Positions 34,390-42,562 of a DNA stretch of 64,000 nucleotides are shown here, one piece after another. A model generated the notes under the pieces. The model had not been told where the DNA came from. It did no database searches and saw nothing but the letters and a program-made list of their open reading frames with translations. The DNA is taken from NCBI RefSeq assembly GCF_020010905.1, contig NZ_JAGJBY010000001.1, forward strand, positions 2,500,001 to 2,564,000, given 5' to 3'. Source of the DNA: Streptomyces acidiscabies. GTDB lineage: Bacteria > Actinomycetota > Actinomycetes > Streptomycetales > Streptomycetaceae. A program made the position numbers and the translations under genes. Positions within the stretch are counted from its first letter, which is position 1. Every line of letters starts with the position of its first letter.

Positions 34390-35132
34390 GTCGTCACCCC
34401 GAGGATCTCCAGCACCCGCCGGATCGCCGCCGCCTGGCCCGGCGGGAAGTCGGCGTAGAAGGCGCGCAGGAACGTGCTGTCCGGTTCGGCCGGCCCCTCG
34501 GGCAGCAGGCCCGCCGGCACGCACGCGGCGAGCCGGTGCGCGGCGGCCTCCACGCGCGGGTCGTCCGCCGCCGCGTCGGCCAGGTCGTCCAGCAGCGCGT
34601 ACGCCTCGTTCGCCCGCGCGACCGCCTCCGGGGACTCCGTGACCGTTCCCACCGCCGCCAGCAGCCGCTCCCGCGTCTCGGGCGGCGCCGCCGTCTCGAT
34701 CAGGGCCAGCACCTCGCGGTCCTTCGCGGCCATCGGCGAGTCGGCCAGCCCGGACGTCCGCGCGAACAGCTCCGCCAGCTCCGGGGAGACGGGGCCCTCG
34801 GCGGACAGCTCACCCGCCTCCAGGAGGACCCGCAGCCGGGCTCGTCTCTCCCGGATCGCCGCCTCCTGCCGGGCCAGGTCCTCGTCCAGCTCTTCGAGCA
34901 CCTCGGTGAGGTCCTTCCCGGCGTCGTCCGCGAGGACGTCCCGGACCTCCGCGAGGCCCACGCCCAGCTCGGTCAGCCGGCGGATCCTCGCGAGGGCGAC
35001 CGCGTGCCGCAGGGTGTAGTCGCGGTAGCCGTTCGAAAGGCGGTCCGGCTCCGGGAGCAGGCCCAGGTGGTGGTAGTGGCGTATGGCCCGCGTGGTGACG
35101 CCGACCGTCTCGGCGAGTTCTCCGATCCTCAT
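34386..35132 (-). CDS. MerR-family transcriptional regulator
   Basis: The 248-residue regulator begins MRIGELAETVGVTTRAIRHY. The winged helix-turn-helix has RHYHHLGLLPEPDRLSNGYRDYTLRHA and a dimerisation coiled coil (LTEVLEELDEDLARQEAAIRERR, about 85-115). A ~130-residue C-terminal effector domain follows, with no Cys signature, so a drug-type rather than metal-type MerR. ATG 35132 is chosen over an extension to 35180 because the HTH begins there and a MerR-type promoter ends right before it. It is followed by the PH-like membrane protein with a 4-bp overlap. Confidence 0.9.
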   Translation of the reverse strand: MRIGELAETVGVTTRAIRHYHHLGLLPEPDRLSNGYRDYTLRHAVALARIRRLTELGVGLAEVRDVLADDAGKDLTEVLEELDEDLARQEAAIRERRARLRVLLEAGELSAEGPVSPELAELFARTSGLADSPMAAKDREVLALIETAAPPETRERLLAAVGTVTESPEAVARANEAYALLDDLADAAADDPRVEAAAHRLAACVPAGLLPEGPAEPDSTFLRAFYADFPPGQAAAIRRVLEILGVTT

Positions 35133-35139
35133 GCCGACC

Positions 35140-35170
35140 AGTACAGACGTTGACGTCGCGGCAAGGTCAA
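35140..35170 (-). promoter_or_regulatory. MerR-type promoter/operator, probably leaderless
   Basis: On the minus strand, a -35-like TTGACC (35170-35165), a 19-bp spacer and a -10-like TGTACT (35145-35140) are followed by only seven bases before the MerR ATG at 35132. The spacer region holds the inverted repeat TTGAC/GTCAA (35166-35170 and 35150-35154). An overlong 19-bp spacer with dyad symmetry is the hallmark of MerR-activated promoters. It overlaps the stop codon of the upstream monooxygenase. Confidence 0.55.
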
Positions 35171-36780
35171 GGGCTGCCATCGGGCGCTCCTTCCGGGACG
35201 CCGTCCGGTGTCCCGAACCAGCGCTCCAGCGCCGCCTCCAGCGGCTCCCCGCCCGCCCCGGCCGGCTCCGTGTCCGCCGCCCACGCCGTGAATCCGTCCG
35301 GCCGGACCAGCAGCGCCGCGAGGCCGGGGCGGTCCGCGCAGGTGGCCGTCAGGATGGTGAGCCGGTCGCCGTAGTCCTCCGCGCGGGCGCGGAGTTTCGG
35401 GTCGTCGGCGAGGTCGAGGAGGAGGCCGCGCGCGGTGTGCAGGTGGTCGGCGAGGCGGGTGCTGTCGGACAGCTCCAGGTCGGGGGCGCTGGCGCCGACC
35501 AAGGGGTGGTCGCCGGGGAGGGCGTAGCGCTGCCAGACGCCGGAGATCTTCTTGACCAGGTAGGTCGTGCCGTCCACGGTCCGGGTGAGGTCGGTGAACA
35601 CCTCGCGCAGCGCCCGCGCGTGGGACTCCGGACGCATCAGGGCGATCTGCGCGCGCGTCCAGTCCAGGACCCAGGCCCCGATCGGGTGCCGTTCCGCCGT
35701 GTACGAGTCGAGGAGGGTCGGCGGGGCCCAGCCGCGCACGACCGCCGCGAGCTTCCAGCCGAGGTTGACCGCGTCCCCGATGCCGAGGTTCAGGCCCTGG
35801 CCGCCGAAGGGGGAGTGGACGTGCGCCGCGTCGCCCGCGAGGAGGACCCGGCCCTTGCGGTAGTCGCTCGCCTGGCGGCAGTTGTCGGTGAACCGGGTCG
35901 CCGTGCGCACCTTCTCCACGGTCACCTCGACCCCCGTCACCCGGCGCACGCCGGCCTGGAGTTCGGCGGCCGTGACCGGTGTCGTGCGGTCGGCGGGTGG
36001 GCCGTCGAACTCGACCGTGAGGATGCGGCCGGGCAGCGGGCCGTGCGCGTATGTGCCCGTCGCGGTCGTGTTCCAGCCGGTGGCCAGCGCCTCCGTGCCC
36101 GTCATGTCGGCGACCGCCTGATAGCCGGTGATCTCCGGGGGCGTACCGGGGAAATCGAACCCGGCGAGCTTGCGGACCGTGCTGCGCCCGCCGTCACAGC
36201 CGACGAGCCAGCCGGCGCGGACGGTACGGGTGTCACCAGTGCTGATGCTGGCATCCGTGTCCGCGTGGGGCTCGGTCAGCCGTACCGACACCCCGCCGCC
36301 GTCCGCGCCGCCCTCCTCGAATCCCGTCAGCTCCACCCCTCTGCGCACCTCGACCCCCAGTTCCCGCGCCCGCGCGGCCAGGACCCGCTCCAGCTCGGCC
36401 TGCGGGATCAGCCCGATCTCCTCCGCGCGGCCGGTGTCCGCCCAGGCCGGGTCGTCCGGGTCGAGGAAGGCGGCGTCGAGGGGGATGCCCGCGAAGTGGC
36501 CGGCGAAGCGGGGCGGTGGGACGAGGTCCTCGCCGCGCTCCTCGCTGAAGCGCTGGAAGCCGGCCATCGCGCGCTCCTGTATCCCGGCGAGCGTGGGATG
36601 GAAGCCGCGCCGGTAGAGGGCCACGGCGGAGGGGGAGTTGACCGACATCGCCTTGATCGTCTCGTCCACCTCCTCCCGTCGCTCCGCCACCAGCACCTTC
36701 GCGCCTCCGAGCCGCAGCTCGCAGGCCAGCATCAGGCCGGTCGGACCGGCTCCGGCGATCACCACGTCGAAATCTGCCAT
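35167..36780 (-). CDS. FAD-dependent aromatic/polyketide monooxygenase (PgaE/rifampicin-monooxygenase type)
   Basis: This 537-residue group-A flavoprotein monooxygenase has an N-terminal FAD motif VVIAGAGPTGLMLACEL (GxGxxG). The DG motif is GCDGGRSTVRKLAGF and the GD motif is GRVLLAGDAAHVHSPFGGQG. The C-terminal ~120 residues form a thioredoxin-like domain as in PgaE and Rox. It uses NAD(P)H and O2 to hydroxylate a phenolic substrate. It is divergent from a TetR regulator 47 bp away, with an inverted repeat between them, so it is probably repressed by that TetR and induced by its own substrate, perhaps an antibiotic. Confidence 0.9.
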   Translation of the reverse strand: MADFDVVIAGAGPTGLMLACELRLGGAKVLVAERREEVDETIKAMSVNSPSAVALYRRGFHPTLAGIQERAMAGFQRFSEERGEDLVPPPRFAGHFAGIPLDAAFLDPDDPAWADTGRAEEIGLIPQAELERVLAARARELGVEVRRGVELTGFEEGGADGGGVSVRLTEPHADTDASISTGDTRTVRAGWLVGCDGGRSTVRKLAGFDFPGTPPEITGYQAVADMTGTEALATGWNTTATGTYAHGPLPGRILTVEFDGPPADRTTPVTAAELQAGVRRVTGVEVTVEKVRTATRFTDNCRQASDYRKGRVLLAGDAAHVHSPFGGQGLNLGIGDAVNLGWKLAAVVRGWAPPTLLDSYTAERHPIGAWVLDWTRAQIALMRPESHARALREVFTDLTRTVDGTTYLVKKISGVWQRYALPGDHPLVGASAPDLELSDSTRLADHLHTARGLLLDLADDPKLRARAEDYGDRLTILTATCADRPGLAALLVRPDGFTAWAADTEPAGAGGEPLEAALERWFGTPDGVPEGAPDGSP

Positions 36781-36786
36781 GGAAAT

Positions 36787-36820
36787 ACTGTAGCCACTAA
36801 AAGTTTGTTTCCGCTATAGT
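36787..36820. promoter_or_regulatory. Inverted repeat operator between monooxygenase and TetR
   Basis: The 47-bp gap is AT-rich for this genome. ACTGTAGC (36787-36794) and GCTATAGT (36813-36820) form an inverted repeat of 8-bp arms with one mismatch, 18 bp apart, flanked by A-rich and T-rich ends. Its place between the divergent genes makes it the likely TetR operator. Confidence 0.55.
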
Positions 36821-36827
36821 TTTCTGC

Positions 36828-37490
36828 ATGGAATCCACGGAGCCGGCCGGAGCCGGGCGGACGAGGCTGGAGCAGGCGGTCGAACTGTCCCTGCGTGAAC
36901 GCAAGAAGCGGGCGACGCGGCTGCGGATCTCCGACGTGGCGACGGCCCTGTTCGAGGCGCGGGGCTTCGACGAGGTGACGGTCGCGGAGGTGGCCCGGGA
37001 GGCCGAGGTCTCGACGATGACCGTCTTCAACTACTTCCCGCGCAAGGAGGACCTCTTCCTCGACCGCATCCCCGACGTGGTCGAGACCGTCACCGCCACC
37101 GTCCGTCACCGTCCCCCGGACCAGACCCCCCTGACAGCCCTGCGCGACCTGGCGATCACGCTCCTGGAGGAGCGCCACCCCTTCTCCGCGCTGGACGACG
37201 ACCTGCCCGCCTTCTGGCGGATCGTCATCGGCTCACCGGCCCTGCGCGCCCGCGCACGCGAGGGCGTCGAGGAAGTGGAATCGGCCCTGGCCACGGCTCT
37301 CGCCGAGACCGCCCCCGAGTACCCCGCCCCGGACCTGGCCGCCGCTCTCACCGTCGCCGCGTACCGCTCGGTGTACGTCACCTCCGCGCGGCGCCTCCTG
37401 GCGGGTGAACCGGCGTCCGCCGTGGCCGGCGACCACCGCGCGCGCCTGACCCGCGCGTTCACCGCACTGGAGGCCGCCTTGGCTGTCTGA
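36828..37490 (+). CDS. TetR-family transcriptional regulator
   Basis: The 220-residue regulator has a TetR helix-turn-helix in RISDVATALFEARGFDEVTV and AREAEVSTMTVFNYFPRKEDLF (about residues 35-80). The C-terminal ligand domain resembles the MftR/SCO1712-type group. It is divergent from the FAD monooxygenase with a candidate operator between, so autorepression and control of the monooxygenase are inferred. Confidence 0.9.
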   Translation: MESTEPAGAGRTRLEQAVELSLRERKKRATRLRISDVATALFEARGFDEVTVAEVAREAEVSTMTVFNYFPRKEDLFLDRIPDVVETVTATVRHRPPDQTPLTALRDLAITLLEERHPFSALDDDLPAFWRIVIGSPALRARAREGVEEVESALATALAETAPEYPAPDLAAALTVAAYRSVYVTSARRLLAGEPASAVAGDHRARLTRAFTALEAALAV

Positions 37491-37563
37491 CGTGCCTGCT
37501 GGAATACGGGAACGCGGCGGAGGAGTTCGCCGGAGCGGAACGCAGTGAACGGGGGAGCGGTAG

Positions 37564-38397
37564 ATGGGTGAGCAAGCCTTGTGGACGAGAGCGCGGCTCG
37601 GGAAGGGCGGGGCGCCGGTCGACCTGCTGAGCGCGCGGTTCGAGAAACACGTCTACGCGCCGCACGCGCACGCGGAGTTCACCGTCGGGGTGTGCGTCGG
37701 CGGCTCGGAGGTGATCGCCTACCGGGGCGGACACGTCCGTACCGGGCCCGGGACGATCGTCGTACTGGCCCCCGGCGAGACGCACACCGGGGGACCGGGA
37801 AACGCCACCGACGGGTACGCCTACCGGGCCGTCTACGCCGAACCGGGCCTCCTCGGGGAGGGCACGCTCGGCGGCGTACCGCACTTCCGCGAACCGCTGA
37901 TCCACGACCCGGAGCTGGCCGAGACCCTGCGCCGCACGCACGTCTCGCTCAGCGCGCACCCGGACCCGCTGGAGGCGGAGTCCACCGTCCCCTGGCTGCT
38001 CACGGCCCTGGCCCGCCGCCACTCCACCGCCCGCCCGACGGACGACCGCCTCCCCGGAGCCACGGCGCTCGCCCGCGCGGTACGCGACCGGCTCGCCGAC
38101 GAACTCCTCGAACCACCGGCCCTGTCCACGCTCGCCGCCGACCTGGGGCTGTCCCGGTACCAGCTGCTGCGGGCCTTCCGTACGACGATGGGGCTGCCGC
38201 CCTACGCCTGGCTCGCCCAGCACCGGGTGCACCGCGCGCGGGGGCTGCTGGACGCCGGACTGCGCCCCGCCGAGGCCGCCGCCCTCGTCGGCTTCGCGGA
38301 CCAGGCGCACCTCACACGCTGGTTCCGGCGCGTCCTCGGCGTCACCCCGGCGGCGTACCGCAACAGCGTTCAAGACGACCGGCGGGGGAGGGGGTGA
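37564..38397 (+). CDS. AraC-family transcriptional regulator
   Basis: The 277-residue protein has an N-terminal cupin-like sensing domain (HVYAPHAHAEFTVGVCVGG, TIVVLAPGETHTG). The C-terminal double HTH (about 175-270) has LAADLGLSRYQLLRAFRTTMG and AALVGFADQAHLTRWFRRVLGVTPAAYR. It is followed 10 bp later by an EamA transporter on the same strand. AraC regulators paired with an EamA/LysE exporter are common, so it probably controls that transporter (inferred). Confidence 0.9.
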   Translation: MGEQALWTRARLGKGGAPVDLLSARFEKHVYAPHAHAEFTVGVCVGGSEVIAYRGGHVRTGPGTIVVLAPGETHTGGPGNATDGYAYRAVYAEPGLLGEGTLGGVPHFREPLIHDPELAETLRRTHVSLSAHPDPLEAESTVPWLLTALARRHSTARPTDDRLPGATALARAVRDRLADELLEPPALSTLAADLGLSRYQLLRAFRTTMGLPPYAWLAQHRVHRARGLLDAGLRPAEAAALVGFADQAHLTRWFRRVLGVTPAAYRNSVQDDRRGRG

Positions 38398-38407
38398 GAC
38401 TCGGGTC

Positions 38408-39382
38408 ATGACTGCACGTGGCTGGTTCCTGTTCTCCCTGATGGGAGTGGTCTGGGGCATCCCCTATCTGATGATCAAGGTGGCGGTGGAGGACCTCTCC
38501 CCGTCCATGGTGGTGTTCACGCGCTGCGCCCTCGGCGCGGCCCTGCTGCTCCCCTTCGCGATCCGCCAGGGCGGCCTCCCGCGCGCGGTGCGCGCGCACT
38601 GGCTGCCGATGCTGGCGTTCGCGGTCATCGAGATCGTCGGCCCCTGGATCACCCTCACCGACGCCGAGCGCCACCTCTCCAGCTCGACGGCGGGCCTGCT
38701 GATCGCGGGCGTCCCGATCGTCGGCGTCGTCCTCGCGCGGTTCTTCGGCGACACGGAGCGGCTCGGCGCGCGGCGGATCGCGGGCCTGGCGCTGGGCCTC
38801 GTGGGCGTGGGCGTGCTGACCGTCCCGCACCTGACCGGCGGGGACGCGCGCTCGCTCGCCGAGGTGCTGGTGACGGTCGTCGGCTACGCGACCGCGCCCC
38901 TGATAGCCGCCCGCCACCTCAAGGACGTCCCCTCCCTCCACCTCACCGCCGCCTGCCTCGCCTTCGCCGCCCTCGTCTACGCGCCCTTCGCGGCGGCGAC
39001 CTGGCCCTCCGAGATGCCCTCGGCGACCGTCCTCGCCTCCCTCGCGGGGCTCGGCGTGATCTGCACCGCGATCGCCTTCGTCGCGTTCCTGGAGCTGATC
39101 AAGGAGATCGGCCCGACGCGCTCGACGGTCATCACGTACGTCAATCCGGCGGTCGCCGTCGCCGCCGGGGCGCTCTTCCTGGACGAGAAGCTCACCCTCG
39201 GCATCGGCGCGGCCTTCGCGCTCATCCTCGCGGGCTCCGTGCTGGCCACGGCCGCCGGACCGAAGCGCGCCGCACGGCCGGTAACATGGTCGACACGGCA
39301 GACGAGCCGGGCGGACGGCCGCGTGGTCCCTCTTGGGGGCCCCGAGGAACGTCCGGGCTCCACAGGGCAGGGTGATGGCTAA
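38408..39382 (+). CDS. EamA (DMT-superfamily) transporter, reading into rnpB
   Basis: The 324-residue protein has about ten TM helices in two EamA repeats (start WFLFSLMGVVWGIPYLMIKV; second repeat GLGVICTAIAFVAFLELIKEIG, TVITYVNPAVAVAAGALFLDE). It probably exports amino acids or metabolites. The hydrophobic core ends at about residue 285; the last ~27 residues (from around DGRVVPLGGPEERP) are encoded within the 5' end of rnpB, and the stop codon lies ~80 bp inside the RNA gene. It follows the AraC regulator by 10 bp. Confidence 0.88.
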   Translation: MTARGWFLFSLMGVVWGIPYLMIKVAVEDLSPSMVVFTRCALGAALLLPFAIRQGGLPRAVRAHWLPMLAFAVIEIVGPWITLTDAERHLSSSTAGLLIAGVPIVGVVLARFFGDTERLGARRIAGLALGLVGVGVLTVPHLTGGDARSLAEVLVTVVGYATAPLIAARHLKDVPSLHLTAACLAFAALVYAPFAAATWPSEMPSATVLASLAGLGVICTAIAFVAFLELIKEIGPTRSTVITYVNPAVAVAAGALFLDEKLTLGIGAAFALILAGSVLATAAGPKRAARPVTWSTRQTSRADGRVVPLGGPEERPGSTGQGDG

Positions 39383-39706
39383 CGGCCACCCGGGGTGACC
39401 CGCGGGACAGTGCCACAGAAAACAGACCGCCCGGCGCTTCGGCGCCGGGTAAGGGTGAAACGGTGGTGTAAGAGACCACCAGTGCCCAGGGTGACCTGGG
39501 CAGCTAGGTAAACCCCACCCGGAGCAAGGTCAAAAGGAGCGCGGTGAAACGCGCTCTGCGCGGACGTTCGAGGGCTGCCCGCCCGAGTTCGCGGGTAGAC
39601 CGCACGAGGCTGACGGCAACGTCGGCCCTAGATGGATGGCCGTCGCCCCGGGGCCCGCGAGGACCCCGAGGAAACAGAACCCGGCGTACGGCCCGGCTCG
39701 TCTGCT
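39303..39706 (+). ncRNA. rnpB: RNase P RNA (class A)
   Basis: The catalytic RNA of RNase P, about 404 nt. Recognised from the conserved P4/J segments GAGGAACGTCCGGGCTCCAC and ACAGTGCCACAGAAA, the region GGTAAACCCCACCCGGAGCA, and the 3' TAGATGGATGGCCGTCGCCC followed by ACAGAACCCGGCGTAC. The P1 helix pairs CGAGCCGGGC near 39303 with CCCGGCTCG near 39693-39701, fixing the ends to within a few bases. Its first ~80 bp overlap the 3' end of the EamA gene, so its promoter must lie inside that coding sequence. A short hairpin follows at 39721. Confidence 0.95.
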
Positions 39707-39720
39707 GGCAGGGCTCTGAA

Positions 39721-39736
39721 CTGGCGTTATAGCCAG
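39721..39736 (+). terminator. Short hairpin after rnpB
   Basis: CTGGC (39721-39725) pairs with GCCAG (39732-39736) around GTTATA, about 15 bp after the end of rnpB. It is short and has no T-run, so termination here is only plausible. Confidence 0.35.
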
Positions 39737-39749
39737 ATCGGGGCCTGCG

Positions 39750-39857
39750 ATGTGGTCCGCCTTCCTGTTGGGGATCGGGGTGTCGCTTGCGGCGAACGTC
39801 TCGGCGGAGATGTTGCGCAAGGAGTTGCGGGTGGGGGCGGGGCGCCGTGGCGAGTGA
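39750..39857 (+). CDS. Possible 35-residue membrane peptide
   Basis: An ATG ORF reads MWSAFLLGIGVSLAANVSAE, then MLRKELRVGAGRRGE, giving one hydrophobic helix followed by a basic tail, the form of a small single-span membrane peptide. The ribosome site is weak (GGGG about ten bases upstream). It starts 44 bp after rnpB. Nothing else supports expression. Confidence 0.35.
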   Translation: MWSAFLLGIGVSLAANVSAEMLRKELRVGAGRRGE

Positions 39858-39978
39858 TTCCCGTAAACGGCTGGACCACCGTATGAAGATCCCTGGTGGG
39901 GTGGGAATGGCGCTGGTTCACGGAACACCCGTCACCGCGCGATGACAGGGGCACGGTGTTCTCCTGAAGGCGCTCGAA

Positions 39979-40242
39979 GTGGGTCGGGGTGAGTGTCAGG
40001 TCGCTGACCTGGAGTGGGTGACAAGGGCCGAATCCGTGCCGGACGACGAATACGTCACGTCCAGGTCTTGCGGTGCGAACGTTCCCGACGACTACGGTCG
40101 CTTCTCCGTGCCCTGCCTCGCACACATGCAGCGTGGCCTGTGGGGAGAAGCCCCCCGGCTACGTGCTCGACATCCTGGAGGGTCCGAATCTCTCCGGCGT
40201 GGGTCATCGTCCGCATTGGCGGGGCAGTTCCCTGAGGTTTGA
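39979..40242 (+). other. Possible decayed small gene
   Basis: The region 39858-40281 holds no clear gene. A GTG-started frame at 39979 reads CQVADLEWVTRAESVPDDEY and SCGANVPDDYGRFSVPCLAH, which looks protein-like with two cysteines. After about 40150 this frame becomes arginine-rich while another frame reads PPGYVLDILEGPNL, suggesting one frameshift in a small gene. I do not recognise a family. Confidence 0.25.
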
Positions 40243-40281
40243 GGCGTGCCGCTTCGGTCGCATCAGTAGGGTGGCAGCGCC

Positions 40282-42549
40282 GTGGGCGCGGGGAGGGGGC
40301 TGCCGGTGACGAGGGTCGAAGCGGCGGTCGAGTATGTGTGCGCGTGGTTGGTGCGCAGGCCGGTGGGAGCGGACGGGGGGAGCGGCGGGCCGGGGGGCCA
40401 GTTGCACGATCTGATCGGCCGTCGGCTCGGTGGGGACCCTGCGCTGGAGCGGGCTCGGGTGGAAGTGGAGAACGGGCGGGGAGCGATAGCGGAGCACACT
40501 CGGCGGAGACTGGTGGCCTCTGTGGAGGATGCCGTCAAGGCGGACGGGCGGTTTGCGGTGGAGCTGGGGCGGCTCGTGGAGCAGGTGCGGGCTGCGGGCG
40601 CCGGGGCGGATGCGGTGGCAGGGGATCATGTCGACTTCCGGTCCGGCGCGTTCGACGGTGGTCCGGTGCTGGGCAAGGGCACCCAGAACATCTACGTCGG
40701 GTCGTCGCGGAGGCTGGGCGGGTTGCCGCATCAGGTGGGGGTGATTCCGTCACGGGCGGGCTGTTTCCAGGACCGGGCTGAGGCTGTCCGGCTGGCGGCG
40801 GCGCTGGTCGGGGGCGGGACCACGGTCGTCGGCTCGGCGGACGGGGTCATGACGGGCGGGGTGCTGGCGGGAATGGGCGGGGTCGGCAAGACCCAGCTGG
40901 CCGCCGACTACGCCCGCACCGCCTGGCAGGCGGGAGGACTGGACGTGCTGGTGTGGATCACCGCTGCCAGTGCCGCCGAGACCGTGTCCGGGTATGCGCA
41001 GGCCGGTGTCGAACTCCTGGGCGTTGAGCCCGAGCATGCGGCGCAGGCGTTCCTGGCCCGGCTGGAGCCCGGCCCGCAGCAGCGGCAGCCGTGGCGGTGG
41101 CTGGTGGTGCTGGACGACGTCGGTGATCCCGCCGACCTGACCGGGCTGTGGCCCCCGTCCAGCCCCCACGGGCGGACCCTGGTCACCACCCGCCGCAAGG
41201 ACGCCGCCCTCACCCACGACGGCCGGCGTCTCATCGAGGTCGGACTGTTCACCGAGGACGAGTCCATCGCCTACCTCACCACCGCCCTGGCTGCCCGCGA
41301 CCGCACCGAACCCGCAGAGCACCTCGCCACCCTGGCCGGTGACCTCGGCCACCTGCCGCTGGCCCTGTCCCAGGCCGCCGCCTACCTCATCGACACCGGC
41401 ATCGATTGCACCGCTTACCGCGCCCTGCTCGCCGACCGCACCATCGCACTCGCCGACACCAGCCCCGACACCCTCCCCGACGGCCAGACCCACACCACCG
41501 CCGCTGCCTGGGAGATCTCCCTCGACCGCGCCGACACCCTCCGGCCCGCCGGCCTCGCCCGGCCCTTGCTTCAGCTCGCCGCGTTCCTCGACCCCAACGG
41601 CATCCCCGACACCGTCCTCACCAGCCGACCGGCACTCGATCTCCTCACCGCAGCTACGGACCGAAACTCCGGCCGAGTCACCGCCGCCGAAGCCCGGCTC
41701 GCGCTCCGCGCGCTGTACCGGCTCAGCCTCATCGACCACGCCCCCTCCACTCCGCACCAGGCCGTCCGCGTCCACCAGCTCATCCAGCGCACCGTCCGCG
41801 ACACCCTCACCCCCGACCAGCACAACCACATCGCCCTCACCGCGGCCGACGCCCTCCTCGACGTCTGGCCCGACATTGAGACCGACACCACACTCGCGCA
41901 GGCTCTGCGCGCCAACACCACCACCCTGACCACCCACGCCGAACCCGCCCTTCTGTCCCCCCGGCTACATGGCGTGCTGTTCCGAGCCGGCAACAGCCTC
42001 GGGGAGGCGGGCCAGGTCACCGCTGCCCGCGACTACTTCCACCACCTCACCCGCACCACGACTTCCCGGCACGGCCTCGACCACCCCGACACCCTCACCA
42101 CCCGGCACAACCTCGCCCGCTGGCGGGGGATGGCGGGGGACGTGTCAAGCGCCGCCACCGCGCTTGCCGAGCTGCTGGATGACTTCCTGCGGGTGCTGGG
42201 CCCTGACCACCCCGACACTCTCACCACCCGGCACAGCCTCGCCTCCTGGCGGGGGGAGGCGGGGGATGCGGCAGGAGCCGCCACTGCAAACGCCGGACTG
42301 TTGGATGACTTCCTGCGGGTGCTGGGCCCTGACCACCCCGACACTCTCGCCACCCGGCACAGCCTCGCCCGCTGGCGGGGGGAGGCGGGGGATGCGGCAG
42401 GAGCCGCCACCGCCTTCGCCGAGCTGCTGGACGACTTCCTGCGGGTGCTGGGCCCCGACCACCCCCACACCCTCACCACCCGAAACAACCTCGCCCACTG
42501 GCAGGAAGCGGCAGAAGCGATACGTCGTACGGGCGCGGGAAGTTCTTGA
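40282..42549 (+). CDS. NB-ARC (STAND) ATPase with C-terminal TPRs
   Basis: This 755-residue protein has a ~165-residue N-terminal region of unknown fold ending in TQNIYVGSS. The NB-ARC NTPase domain has Walker A GMGGVGKTQLA (near residue 200), Walker B WLVVLDDV (near 275), TLVTTRRKDAAL (sensor 1) and GHLPLALSQAAAYL (GLPL-like). A helical region follows, and then TPR_10-type repeats of 42 residues (PDTLTTRHSLASWRGEAGDA; LLDDFLRVLGPDH) from about residue 590. STAND proteins are ATP-driven switches that sense a signal through the repeats and trigger an N-terminal effector; in bacteria several are antiphage defences. GTG 40282 is inferred. It lies in an accessory-looking patch after rnpB. Its signal and effector are unknown. 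Confidence 0.88.
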   Translation: MGAGRGLPVTRVEAAVEYVCAWLVRRPVGADGGSGGPGGQLHDLIGRRLGGDPALERARVEVENGRGAIAEHTRRRLVASVEDAVKADGRFAVELGRLVEQVRAAGAGADAVAGDHVDFRSGAFDGGPVLGKGTQNIYVGSSRRLGGLPHQVGVIPSRAGCFQDRAEAVRLAAALVGGGTTVVGSADGVMTGGVLAGMGGVGKTQLAADYARTAWQAGGLDVLVWITAASAAETVSGYAQAGVELLGVEPEHAAQAFLARLEPGPQQRQPWRWLVVLDDVGDPADLTGLWPPSSPHGRTLVTTRRKDAALTHDGRRLIEVGLFTEDESIAYLTTALAARDRTEPAEHLATLAGDLGHLPLALSQAAAYLIDTGIDCTAYRALLADRTIALADTSPDTLPDGQTHTTAAAWEISLDRADTLRPAGLARPLLQLAAFLDPNGIPDTVLTSRPALDLLTAATDRNSGRVTAAEARLALRALYRLSLIDHAPSTPHQAVRVHQLIQRTVRDTLTPDQHNHIALTAADALLDVWPDIETDTTLAQALRANTTTLTTHAEPALLSPRLHGVLFRAGNSLGEAGQVTAARDYFHHLTRTTTSRHGLDHPDTLTTRHNLARWRGMAGDVSSAATALAELLDDFLRVLGPDHPDTLTTRHSLASWRGEAGDAAGAATANAGLLDDFLRVLGPDHPDTLATRHSLARWRGEAGDAAGAATAFAELLDDFLRVLGPDHPHTLTTRNNLAHWQEAAEAIRRTGAGSS
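42046..42500. repeat. 126-bp tandem coding repeats (TPR units)
   Basis: Units begin at 42172, 42298 and 42424, exactly 126 bp apart (42 codons). They share long nearly identical runs such as GACTTCCTGCGGGTGCTGGG. A more diverged unit lies at 42046-42171, and the last unit is truncated near 42500. The near identity indicates recent duplication or gene conversion within the STAND gene. Confidence 0.88.
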
Positions 42550-42562
42550 TTCGGGTGGGTCA

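Noticed and set aside
39727..40125. Minus-strand 132-codon frame after rnpB
   Set aside because: No ribosome site, mixed composition and overlap with plus-strand candidates; no family resemblance.
42046..42500. CRISPR or insertion-sequence repeats
   Set aside because: The 126-bp units are tandem TPR-coding modules within one open frame.
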